DNA from: Chelydra serpentina | Lineage: Eukaryota > Chordata > Testudines > Chelydridae | DNA: 64,000 nucleotides | Direction of reading: 5' to 3' | Assembly: GCA_037349315.1 (NCBI GenBank) | Contig: JBAIAC010000051.1 | Span: 27,316,001-27,380,000 of the forward strand | Part shown: in pieces, positions 53,060 to 64,000 of the stretch | How positions within the stretch are numbered: the stretch's first letter is position 1 | Layout of the letters: each line of letters opens with the position of its first letter | Translations under genes and position numbers: made by a program | The notes under the pieces: model-generated | What the model was told of the DNA's origin: nothing | Database searches by the model: none | What the model saw: the letters and a program-made list of their open reading frames with translations, nothing else

Positions 53060-56000
53060 TCTGCTTTTGTTCCACAGTGAAAAGGTACATTTCCAATTCA
53101 ATCTAACACTACGATTGGGTTTTCTGAAGTAATGAAAACACCCTTTCCCACCTTTTACAACATGTATTATTTGATACCAGAGTGATTATAGATACTGAAT
53201 GGAAATCTTCCAGCAACATCACTATTAATAAATGGTTTAATAAATCATTGTATCTCCTCTCCACTGACTATCTTAAATGGATACCAGTTTTCATTACATA
53301 CACAGCTTTAATATAAGCCATTAAATCACTCAATTTTGCACCTCACCAGTATAATTGCACACTGTTCTCTTTTTTCATTTTTTTCACTGTTAGTCATTTT
53401 TTCTTTAATGTGGTCATTGTATATTTGTATCTTCTGTATTCTTTGGAATGTTTTGGGATCTTTCTGTATTACTCCACTTTGGCTGATTTTATACCTGCAC
53501 CTATTTCCAATTAAAAAACAAGCAAACCAATGGAAGAAATACCCATCTAAAGAATCTGGCAAGTAACAAGCCAGACTGACCCAGACTGGACTCTATGGAA
53601 ATGACCCAGAGGATAAAGACTATCCCATCTTACTTGACAGAAAATAAAGAAGCAACTGATATGGACACATTAAAAATAGCTCTAAGAAAGACTGCAGTTC
53701 ATTAAAAACCCAGCAATCAGTAAATTCAGACAAAAGCTGAGAGATGTGGTATCTGGGGTGTATTGAGAATGGTGCTAAAATTTAGGCTATCACTTTAACT
53801 TGTAAGGGGTTTGCTGTTCCTCCTTGTAGACTAGGGAGCTCTGTAGGGAAGCACATGATCTGGGACTCTGGCAATCAATCTGCAAATAGCCAGCCTAGAA
53901 CAAGGTGAGGTGAGTTGTGCCTTTTTGCCTTAGGGAGCAGCCTGTTTTGTCTCTACCTGCTCTGGGGTTCTCAAGTGTGTTATCATTCTGAATTCTAAGA
54001 GATAAAGTAGTGTTACATTGCAATCTCCCAGCAAGAGTATTTTAGATTTTTATCTAACTTCTTGGTATGTATGCCCTGAACATAATTGTATCACTCTTCC
54101 AGAAACAAAGGTCTTACATATTGGAAAGTCTAAAGAAACTATAACAGTAAAACTGCATTGTGAAAATGTGCAAAGCATGTCATGTGCATGGGTATCCCCT
54201 TTCCTTAGTCGAGGGACACAGAAATAATGGCATGCAAGTGTGCTACAGTCATACTGGTGGCAGAGGTTATTCCACTGGATTAGGCACAAGCAGAACAGTC
54301 AGCGCACTTGTTATCAGACTGTCCCTGCAATTGCTGGTATAACAGTGACAGACTCACTGCCGGTAGGACGTATTACATTTCTTCTCATGCTGCACAAGGA
54401 CGAGATTGACAATGGACTAACAGACTCTAGGTTCATCTTAACAAAATTAACCCCACAAAGAAGAGACAGTGGACTAGACCAACATCCTGGTGAATGACAC
54501 TTAATGTTATATGCTCAAGTTACAAGAAAAGGAATTCAGCTTCCAATGGAGAAATCAGAGTCTGAGGTCTCCAGGTGAGTGGAAGGAAACCTAATCCTTG
54601 GCAGATATAATATCATGAACCAGAGAGCAGTGTCCTTGCTTTTGGAGTCTCAGTTCCCAGGATGCTTTTCTTTGCAGGGAACTCAAGTGATCCACGGAGG
54701 TGCTGGGCAAGCTTGAAAAAAGCCACAGTGGCCCAAATAAAACCCTGGGCCACTGGCCATTACTTCAGTGGGGCCATGGGCTGCTATAATTTCTCTGTAG
54801 TAATGCACCTTCCTCCTAAGCACCTGTGGCTGCTCTTCCTAAGGAGGCAGCCTTCCGGACAGGACTGGCTCCAAGTGTCCCCTGCAGACTCTCCCATTAA
54901 CCTCACTTACTGACAGTCTCATTCATATCTCAGGCACGTTAGCAACCACGAATGCTAGCAATGTACAGATGCTGACCAGCCTCCCACCGTCTTCACGAGC
55001 CAGGCCACATTATCAGTCACCATGATGAGCTAGCCAGCCTGCGGACTCTGACAGGAGCAGCATCTCTGGTGGATAGTGTCAGGCTGGCAACAAGAGCCTC
55101 AATCATGCCTCTCGACCTGCACGGAAAATCCTCACATGGGTTTCTGGTTCTGAATCAGCAGCTCCCAGGTTCCCCCAGAGGGGCGCAATTCACAGACTCC
55201 CCACCTCCTTGTCCAGGGGCACAATGCGATCCATTGCTTGACTCTCTGCAGCTCCTGCTTGGAGTAAGTGGACCCAGCAGCTGAGAGGTCCAGCCAGGCC
55301 ACATCACTGAGGTGCAGAGAGGTGTCTCCCTCACCAACACTACTGGGGCAAAAATCCACCCAGTGTTCAGCATTGCAAAGTTCTCCAACTCCCTGCTAAT
55401 TCCCCATGCCCCTCCTGCCCTATTTACTGTCTCCCTTGCCTTGGCAGAGATCCAGGCCACCTAGCGGCATCCTTGGAATTAGTGCTCCTCCACAGAACAA
55501 GCGCATGCCGGTTCAAACAGAACGCACATTCTTTCCCCTGGGCTGTCCTTGATGTTAACCCAAGTCTCCTGTGGGTACAGAATACAGCTGGCCATCTCGG
55601 GCATTGTGCAGGTTGTTGTGAGCACATAGCCACTGTACTGCACTTTGTTTCTGGGTGCTGGTGTGAAGCTTTAAGCCCCCAAATTATATGTAACCAGAGA
55701 AACACCTCTCGCTCTACCCATGCCATGGCAATGACAAACAGTTAGGATGCCTGACACTGTTGTTAAACCCTCCGGCTGAGATTTCTAAGGGATTTGGCTG
55801 TCCGGATCCCATTCATTTTAGTGGGAAGTGAGTGTCCAAAACTCTTAGCTGGCTTGAAAAATCTCAGCATGCATGGGCTGCCTCAGTTGTCTGAAGCCCA
55901 CATTAGGAATAGGCTCATCATAGGCGTCTGCTAGATGCTAAGTCTAGCAAGCTGCTTATCACAGTGTAAGTGGTTTTCATTTGTTTCAGGCTCTGTCTGA

Positions 56001-56065
56001 TTTTTATTATGTGTCTGTTGTTATTTCTGGCACTAGGGCAGTGTTTTCTTGTTAAAACCATCCAT
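53060..56065. other. No gene seen
   Basis: Mostly AT-rich, apparently unique intergenic sequence. Short ORFs (60-101 codons) on both strands show no recognisable family. Around 55770-55870 the words GGGATTTGGCTGTCCGGATC suggest a scrap of an interspersed repeat. Confidence 0.5.
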
Positions 56066-56074
56066 GGTGCATTG

Positions 56075-56280
56075 GATAAAGTGATAGACAGGGAGTCGAG
56101 GAAACTGGCCCCTATGCCCAGTTCTGCCACTCACTAACTGGGTGACCTTGGGCAAGTCCCTGCCTTGCTCTGTGCCTCAGTTTCCCCATCTATAAAATGG
56201 GGATAATGCTACAAACTCCCTCTGCAATGTTCTTTTGTGCTATGAATTTTGGTGCTGTATAAATGAAAAATATTATTATA
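56075..56280 (+). mobile_element. MIR-like SINE, well preserved core
   Basis: GCCACTCACTAACTGGGTGA CCTTGGGCAAGTCCCTGCC, then CTCTGTGCCTCAGTTTCCCC ATCTATAAAATGGGGATAAT, is the most canonical MIR core in the window, on the plus strand, followed by an AT-rich tail. Confidence 0.85.
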
Positions 56281-56289
56281 ACTATTTTA

Positions 56290-59130
56290 GTTTATTATTT
56301 TGGATAGCTTTCTGGAATGTATTGTGTATGTGTGTGTGTTTTACATGTGTAAATTAGCACCTCGCTGCTACAGAAGAAGGCTCTGTAGAAATGCTAACAT
56401 AAATAAATAAAATGAAATAAATATATCCATTTAATTTCTCTCTGTGTGGTTTAAAAGAGATTTGGTTTAAAGAGGCTCTGGAACGGAGGACAGCTGAATT
56501 GACAACCAGAAGAGAGAGAGGTTTACTCTACAGCAAGAGTATGCAAACCACATAAAATTGGGATTTGTTTTATAATACTCATTGAAAAGTTCTGAAACCC
56601 AGAGATGAAATTTGATGTATAATATGGAGAGCTACAGATGAGACCCTTTCACAATTTCTGTGTTTTTGTTATACTGTATATTACCAGTGCTGCATGGCTG
56701 ACTTCTTCTAAAAACTCCTTCTAAAAGCAGCAGGATATTGCTGTAGCAATGATGTGTCTGTGTACAATATAATAAATGACTTGTTTCCAATGATGATAAT
56801 ACAAATAAATACCAAATTTAAAAGAAAAACAACCCCACAGATCACGAAAAATAGCAGAATTTAAAACATCCAGAAAGCTCTTGCTCCAGCAAAGGGCACG
56901 TAACCATGGCGACAGGTGGCCTCACTGTCACGATAATAAAAAAATATATTATTCGAGGGGAGCTCTTAAAAGGGAAATATACATTTCACTGAGGTGTGTG
57001 ATGAAATATAGGCAGCGGACTGGAGAATGCTATGGAGGGGGCAGGAAAGCAAGCCCAGCCATCCTTCAAACTGGAACAGGTACTGAGGGGCAATTTGTTT
57101 CTTCAGAGGCTGTTGGGGATGTTTAAAACGGAATCAAGCATGGCCACACAGTGGAGATGAGTACGGGCCAGCAGCTGCTGGGCTGAAACAGAGAGACCAG
57201 TCTCGTTTAACCCCTTGTTGTCCCGTACCTGACCAGACTGTGGTTGGCCCACAAAGGGCCCAAAGGAGCCTTCTTTTTGCAGCCGGACAAATCACTGCCA
57301 GGATTGCTCTAGGCAGGCACCACTGGCAGCAGCAACAATGAGCCAACATGGGTGGTGTGGTGAGACCTGACCTTATGCCAGGCAGCTGAGCTGGATTTGG
57401 GGGATAACATGCTGTAGAAGGGGGGCAGAGCTGCCTATGCTGAGTCTTCCCAAGGCCCCCTGCAGTCCCATGTAATTTATCACAGGGCTTGGCATAAAGC
57501 CGGACTCTGTTCCTATGCAGCTCCTGCCACTAATACCAGGTAGAAACAGACCATGATAGGAATATGTAAGCTGGGGGCTGAGCACTTATTGCCATGGCTG
57601 CGGAGGAGATAGAAAAGCCTTTTTTCTTTAGGAAAAATGTCCTTGCACCTAAGCTGAAATTTTTAGTGGGAAATCCTGGGAGCAGTGACTCTGAAAAAGG
57701 TTTGGGGGTTTGCTCCCCGGGCGATGCTGAGGCCAAAGGGCTGTCAGGATAGAGAACAGCTCTGCCTTACATGATTAATAACTATTAATCTCTCCTGGCC
57801 CTCAAAAAAATTAGAAAAGTGCTCCACCTCTGTTTATCCCAAAACAGCATCCACCTAGGAAGTAAATACAATAAGAAAAGGGTTCATTTCATGAGACACA
57901 TTGTCTAAAGACAGACAGATCGGCCGAGGTTGGGAGTTCATGTCCCCAAGAACAGAAATTACAATGACTAAATGAGATTATTGTTAATCACCTAGGCAAG
58001 AATCACTTATAATCTGCATATGCATAAATCCCCTTTCTCCGTCCCAACATAGCTAAAATGAACTCAAAAAAATTACCAGGTAAGGATAATGCTCTGCTTT
58101 CGTATGCAAAGTGGCCCATTGCACATTGTGAGTGGATCAAGAGACAGGGTGGAGAATCTGCAAGTTTATCAAACTAGAAATAACTTACTGTGAGACTGAT
58201 AATCAATTAGAGTGAACTGCCTGTTACCCCAAGAAATCCAAACTACATGTATTCATCACAAATTATAAACTATACATTAGCGTTTCTTGAAAAATCAAAT
58301 ATATAATTGATAATCTGTTTTGCCTCATCAATATGTCTTCCACCAAAATTAAAAGCTGCATGGTTGCTTGCCTTGTGACTCAAATCTACTTCTCTCTATA
58401 TATGGATAGTGTCTCTTGTTCTGTTGCAAACCCCAAATAACATGAAATTCCTATGTGCAATCAAAGAATCTCTGAAGTATGTCCATCAAATTTAGAAGAT
58501 TATAAGAGATTTTGTTGGTTTTCATTGTAAATAATTGTGGCATTCTAAAAGTACTAAGAATTGTATGGTCCATGGAAGAAGGCATCTTGAAAGATATAAA
58601 CAAAGATATAACTTGGATTATTAAAATAAATTGCTTAAAAAGGGGGAAATTCCAATTAATAATGTGGGCTAATATTGAAATACAGTCCTTGAAATGAATC
58701 AAACATAAAAAGTCTCCAGTAAGAAAAAGGATTGAAAATATTTTTATACACCATCGTAACAGATTTCATCGGAAAGGTTGCATTTCCCTGTCTTTTCTTT
58801 AATATAAGAGACTGGTTAAGTCTCCACTCTCTAGTCAGAAAGTAACCGTATTTTAGATCTTAACCAGTGCATACATTAATGTATAGGTCCAAGCAAACTG
58901 GCCTAAGAGAGAGAGATTTAAAATAATAACTTTAAGCAATTGCTTTTGACATTCTAAACTTGTCCCTTTTGGACTAATCCATTCCAATAGCAGGGACCAT
59001 TCTCTTAAAAGTGCCTTAAAGACAAGTGCATGCTTGGAAGTGTGATCAATATGTTAGGTACTAAACATTAGATAAATGATGTCATAATAAATGTAATAAG
59101 AATTCGTAGTGATTTGCAATGTTCTTGGTA
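56290..59130. other. No gene seen
   Basis: AT-rich sequence including a (TG)n tract near 56325-56340 and AAATAAATAAAAT-type runs near 56399-56420. No ORF resembles a known family. Confidence 0.5.
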
Positions 59131-59145
59131 TAGCTTGGTGTAGTC

Positions 59146-59349
59146 CAGGCATCGGCAACCTTCGGCACGCGGCTCGGCAGGGTAAGCCCCCTGGAAGGCC
59201 GGGCTGGTTTGGTTACTCACCACGTCCACCGGTTCGGCCGATCGCGGCTTCCACTGGCCGAACCAGCAGATGCGGCGAGTAAACAAACTGGCCCGGCCCG
59301 CCAGGGAGCTTACCCTGGCGAGCCGCGTGCTGAAAGTTGCTGATGCCTG
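59146..59349. mobile_element. hAT-type MITE with perfect 8-bp target duplication
   Basis: The ends are CAGGCATCGGCAACCTTC and, inverted, CAGGCATCAGCAACTTTC. Sub-terminal arms (GGTAAGCCCCCTGG and AGGGAGCTTACCCTGG) also pair. Both flanks are GTGTAGTC (59138-59145 and 59350-59357), an exact 8-bp duplication. GC-rich interior with no ORF. It is probably a short internally deleted member of a hAT family. Confidence 0.9.
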
Positions 59350-59689
59350 GTGTAGTCTGTGACAACTGCTTGCAAGTCTGTATTGTGTGTTTAGTACATG
59401 TCTAGAACTGTGGTTGTGTCTTACACTAGATTAAAGAACAGGTGATTGCATACTGATGTGCTTCTAGGTGAATCAATACATTGTTTATTAGGTAAGTATC
59501 CTGATTTGAGAAATACTGCTCAAGTTAACAGTTAACCTGAAAAGAATCTAGCAATAAAATGAGTAAACTAACACTCCCTGGATTCAATAAAAAGGGATTA
59601 TTTTATTAGATTCCATTCTAATATTGGCTAACACTTATCCAATTGGCAAATCTAGTTTGTTATATTTCAGTTTTAAAATCTAACTGGGA

Positions 59690-60325
59690 TGTGACCCCTT
59701 TTCATCCTTACAGGGCTTATGTGATCCTTGGATGCATAAACAGGGGAATCTTGAGTAGGAGTGGAGAGATTATTTTACCTCTATATTTAGCACTGGTACA
59801 ACCCTTGCTCGAAAGCTGTGTCGGGTTCTGGTGGCAACAATTCAAGAATATTAATAAATTGGCGAGGGTACAGAGACGAGCCATGAGACCAGTTAAAGGA
59901 TTAGAAAAGATTCCTTATAGTGATAGCCTCAAGATGCTCAATCTATTTAGTTTAACAAAAAGAAGGTTAGGGGAGTGACTTGATCACAGTCTGTAAGTAC
60001 CTACTTGGGGAACAAATATTTGATAATGGGCTCTTAAGTGTAGCAGAAAAAGGTATAAAATGCTCCACTGGCTGGAAATTGAAGCTAGACTGGAAATGAA
60101 ATAAGGCAGACCTTTTTTAGTGTGGGTAATTAACCACTGGAACTATGTACCAAGGGTCGTGGTGGATTCTCCATCATTGACTATTTTTAAATCAAGATTG
60201 GATGGCTTTTCTAAAAGATCTGCTCTGGGAATGATTTTGGGGCAGTTCTCTGACCTGTGTAGAAGGTCAGACTAGATGAACACAATGGTCCGTTCTGGGC
60301 TTGGAGTCTATGGCTTTATGAAATC
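59690..60325 (+). mobile_element. CR1-like LINE 3' relic
   Basis: AYVILGCINRGILSRSGEII, LPLYLALVQPLLESCVGFWW, ARVQRRAMRPVKGLEKIPYS and LNLFSLTKRRLGE are the CR1 C-terminal protein region. The element ends with AGAAGGTCAGACTAGATGAA then GGTCCGTTCTGGGCTTGGAG, a CR1-type 3' tail. Frameshifts follow the LGE codons. Confidence 0.82.
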
Positions 60326-61199
60326 AGTGAATACAATAAGAATGCACACTGTGCATTTATTGCCAGTGTCTCTCTCTGCCCTCCTTGTGGCCAGCCATTC
60401 AACTCCAGTAAAGCCAGGAGCTGGCTGGAAAGTGATAAGTGCAGCATATCATCTAAGAAGTTTAGCAATAGTTTCCTATAAGTAAATGTACAGCTGATGA
60501 CATGCCCAGTGGCTCTGTTATTTTCAGGAGCGCTCTCTCTCTCTGGGGATTGTGGGACTTTCTGAGAGTGAGGCTGTGTTTGGTGTGTGCTGTAGCTGAC
60601 CCTCAGCTTGTGGTTGGTTTGCTTTGTTACTGTTCTGTTCTGTGTATGTTCTCATACCACACTCATCGCCATCGTATCTGAGCCCTTCCCAGTCATTCAC
60701 TGAATGACATGACTAACTTCTGCAATGTGTTGTTTGTTCTCTCATCCTCTACCCACGGAGAGAAGCATGTGTAGTGGAGTGTCTGCTTTTGGTGGGTTTT
60801 TAAAAATATATCCATGCTGGGACGTGTTTGTGTTAGAAAATGTAGGTCAATGAAATGTGCTTTGCACTTCGAGTGGAAGAGGGTGAGGTTTGTGATGGTC
60901 CTTAGTCCTGGGTGGTGGTGGTTCCCCTTCCCACCTTTTCCTAGCAGGAAGTGGTGGTCACTATGGGGTGCAATTCAAAAGGGTTCAGACTGAGAGGTCA
61001 GTGTGTGCCTGCTGTCCCCTGCTCAGTGGAGAACATGTAGCTGAGTAGAGGTCAGATTACTGGCTGTGTTAATATATAATCTGGCTCTTGCAGGAGAAAA
61101 TCTCAAGTGATTTTCCTGGCCCAGAAGCTGTTTGTGACTCACTGGTTCAGGCGGGTTCTGCGTCAAAATTTCTCTTCATGCTGATCTGATGCCAGGTTT

Positions 61200-61484
61200 A
61201 TGTGGTTTTTAAATAATCCTGAGCATCTCTTGAATCTGGTTCTGAAGCACCATATAGATGGGATGGATTATACAGCGTTTGCCACCATGGAAGGTATCAT
61301 ATGGTTCTTGTGTGGTGAGCTGGGTCACCTGAAGGGATCTTGCCCATGCACTGCTGAATCAGAGGACTCTGGTAAGAATACCGGGCCAGAGGATAGAGGG
61401 AAGGGGGCTAGGACATCATGGGGCCAGCAGCAAATAGTATCCATGTCTGCACTGCTGGGATCTGCATCACCCCCCATCACCTAG
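61200..61484 (+). pseudogene. Possible retroelement ORF1/gag zinc-knuckle relic
   Basis: The frame contains WFLCGELGHLKGSCP, which fits the C-x2-C-x4-H-x4-C zinc knuckle except that the first Cys is Trp. Charged, Ser/Gly-rich sequence follows, as in gag or LINE ORF1 tails. Other parts do not match anything I recognise. It may be part of a larger decayed element running to about 62070. Confidence 0.3.
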
Positions 61485-62520
61485 CTGGGCTTCTCTTGTT
61501 CAGGGGTCAGCCCCCCCGCCGGAGCACCCCTTTGTTGTGACCCCATTACCTGTGCTTGGACAGAAGCAAGTCCTGATCCTCCTTGTGGAGCAGGTGGAGA
61601 CAGATGCTGGAGCTGGGGTGAGCTGGATCTACCTGGGACTGTTTTTAAAAGGTCCAAGACCCTGGAGGCCCCTGAGCTGCCAGCTATGGCTGAGGCTGGA
61701 GACACACAGGACTCTGGAGAACAGGATTGTGCCATGCTAGGCAGTAGCTCATGCCTGGGGCTCCCAGTGCTGCCCCGTTTCCCCCGGGTGTAGTGACACC
61801 AAGTCTCAGCCCAAGGCTGCCCTGTCCCTGGCTCCTGAGAGGTCAGTCAGGATTGATGTGCTGGATGCTTGCCCAACGGTCGCCCTCAGGAGGAAGAAGG
61901 ATGTTGCAGCAGGAGTCCAATGTTCTGCTGAGCTGGTAGAGTCTGAGCGGAGTGTAGGGGAGGATGATGACCTCTCTGAGAGAGAGCCAGGCAACATATT
62001 TCAGGGGAATGGTTTATTTGCTGGAAGTGTCACTTCAGTCAGCCCCAAAGTATTAGTGAATTTGAGCTGATGAGTTTCAGCCAGCTCCAGAAAACCACGT
62101 ATGCCTGGCCTAGCTCACTGATCACGACAATGGCCTGAGAGATGGGAAGACCAACATTTGAAATCCCACTCTAGAGCAGGGACTTTTACCCCCTATGTAA
62201 GATCCTCACGATCTCCTGAGAGGTTCCGACCCTCAGTTTGAGAACCCCTGTTTTAGCATAACCAATCTTCTAGCAAAAAACAAGAGATTGGCAAGAAAAC
62301 TGGAGTTTACCCAAAATTTTAAGTATGTTAGGATGAATCCTGCCTTCACACATACAAAATTAAAATCATTGAGGCTCAGGCAGGAGATTTAGACCCTTTT
62401 CTGAAATCTTGAGCCCTGATTGATTATGAAACCATCATATCTAATTGGGCCCCTGGAATTTAGATTTTCCTCAGAGATACATCCTCTGTTTGCAGTCTCT
62501 GTCTCTCTCTTTCTCATTAG

Positions 62521-62560
62521 TTATTATTATTAATTATTATTATTATTAAATATTAACATT
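62521..62560. repeat. ATT microsatellite
   Basis: An interrupted (TTA)n tract adjoins the old SINE-like repeat whose landmarks (TATTACAATAGGACCAGAAG, GTGTGAGGCACTGGATAAAC) run to the LTR at 62643. Confidence 0.8.
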
Positions 62561-62642
62561 ATTGAATATTTGTATTACAATAGGACCAGAAGACTCCAAT
62601 CACTGTGTGAGGCACTGGATAAACACATACTATTTAGGCACC

Positions 62643-63703
62643 TGTGACCAGGGTCCCAGCAGGACCCAGGATTGCTCAGCTAGGGAAAACTGCAAAGAAT
62701 GGGGCAGCCAATCCCCAAAACTGGTGCTTATTCTAATACTTAGATTCACCAAGCCAACAACAAAACAGCTTCCACAATGCCTTACTGGTTACCCAGAAAC
62801 CAAGAGCACAGCTCCCTTAAAGCAACCCAACCTTGGGCTCCTTCCCAGACAGCCAAGTCAAATATGGTGAGGATGACTGAAAATCTTATTCATCCTATAA
62901 AAAGTTCTACCAATACCAAAGGATCGGACACATTACCTCCCCATTCAATGAATATTTCAGATCTTACCCAAATACACACTTACAGCTAATTCTTATAAAC
63001 TAAACTAAAATGTATTAAAAAAAGAAAAGAGAGAGAGAGCGCATATTAGTTAAAAGATCATTATACATACAAACATGAATAGAGTTCTTAGGTCAATTTC
63101 ATTGTAGAGATGGTGAGGAGTTGAAAATAGTCTTTCAGAATTAGTCCATAGATTCACTCCAATGTCCAATATCAGGATGATCCAGGATGGAGCTGGAGAC
63201 CTCAGTTTTGTGGCTCAAGCTTCCCCCGATGAAGCATAAGCAGATTTGAGATGAAAGGATCAGGTCCCAAGAGTCTTTTATAGAGATTACTGGCAGGATA
63301 TGATAGCTTCTTGACAGCATGCAGTCCTTGGGTGAACAATAGGCAATTATCCTACTATTGAAGTAGACCTATTTCCTAAGCATCACTTGGTAATTAGCTA
63401 CATGGATTAACATAAGGCATTTGCCTATCTCCTGCTATTTGCAGGTGATTTGCCACAAACTTTTAAGAGAAGTTAAGACAGTGATATCACTACATTTGCA
63501 GCTCATTTAAATGTTAACATCTTCTTTTGATCTCCAAATTAACAGAATAGAGTGATAGACAAGAGCTGTTTGGTTATGTTGCCAACCTCTAACAATATAT
63601 GTGTAAACACACAAAACCACAACCATTATCTATATGTCTCTAAAGGTTGAATCTGGGTCAATTAGCCTGCTAGTTGTGTAACCCTTTCTAGCCCCGTGTC
63701 ACA
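62643..63703 (-). mobile_element. Solo LTR (endogenous-retrovirus type)
   Basis: On the minus strand it begins TGTGACACGGGGCTAGAAAG and ends CCCTGGTCACA, so both ends share TGTGA-type inverted termini. The flanks are GCACC (62638-62642) and GCACG (63704-63708), a 5-bp duplication matching at 4 of 5. Internal AATACATTTT-type signals lie on the minus strand near 63010. No viral ORFs are attached. Confidence 0.8.
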
Positions 63704-64000
63704 GCACGTAATTCCCATAGATTTCAATAGAAATTAGGCACTTAAATACCTTTAAGGATCTGGGCCAAAGTAGGTGACAGCCTCTCTCTGTCTCCCACAC
63801 GTTCTCTTCTCTCACCCTCTATGTGTTCCCCCCATCTCTCTTTTGAATGTGCAGTTTTTAACCGTTACACTATGAAAGCTAGAATTCAACATTCCCAAAG
63901 ATGGCACCGGACCCCTCACACACTGTGTTCACAGAGCTCTTCAGATGTGCTGAGGCCAATCCAGAAACCCCATGAGCACTCCCATCCCATGAAAGGCAGG
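63704..64000. other. No gene seen
   Basis: Contains a scrap of the foldback family (AAATACCTTTAAGGATCTGG at about 63746) and otherwise unique sequence up to the window edge. Confidence 0.45.

Overview
The window looks like nuclear DNA of an amniote vertebrate, most probably a turtle. One host gene is recognisable: the last three coding exons and 3' UTR of alpha-1-syntrophin (SNTA1) on the + strand between 2.0 and about 6.6 kb. Everything after that is a gene-poor stretch of about 57 kb filled with transposable elements. The turtle assignment is inferred from the mix: CR1 LINEs are dominant, there are tRNA-derived SINEs whose 3' tail matches CR1, and there are PIF/Harbinger, DIRS-like and hAT-type elements and endogenous-retrovirus-like LTRs.

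Layout. 0-6.6 kb: SNTA1 3' portion, with introns carrying hAT-type MITEs, a GC-rich hAT-like element and a SINE. 7-10 kb: 5S-derived SINE fragment, a CR1 split by a solo LTR, and a hAT transposase relic with an internal inversion. 11.4-15.3 kb: a decayed, complete Harbinger element (copy 1). 16-23 kb: CR1, SINE and LTR relics. 24.5-30.6 kb: a degenerate DIRS-like element (RT/RNase H plus tyrosine recombinase remnants) hosting a CR1, which hosts an LTR. 32.5-33.6 kb: an inverted-repeat element with a 13-bp target duplication, plus MITE debris. 34.7-42.4 kb: a second, younger Harbinger element (copy 2) with an open 407-codon transposase, a two-exon Myb/SANT-like gene, a third small ORF inside that gene's intron on the opposite strand, a 77-bp minisatellite, and an inserted nearly intact CR1. 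42.4-64 kb: mostly unremarkable sequence with MIR-like SINEs, an RTE-like LINE relic, a hAT MITE, a CR1 relic, a possible zinc-knuckle relic and a solo LTR.

The most interesting system is the three-gene Harbinger architecture. Transposase and Myb-like genes are convergent, and both copies carry a previously unfamiliar ~96-residue ORF nested antisense in the Myb gene's intron. The substitutions between copies look coding-constrained. Copy 2's transposase is open and keeps its apparent D-D-E residues, but it lacks the GDPAYPL block that copy 1 still has, so it may be inactive despite its open frame.

Transposon family names rest on protein motifs, terminal repeats and target duplications visible in the sequence. 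No database search was possible.
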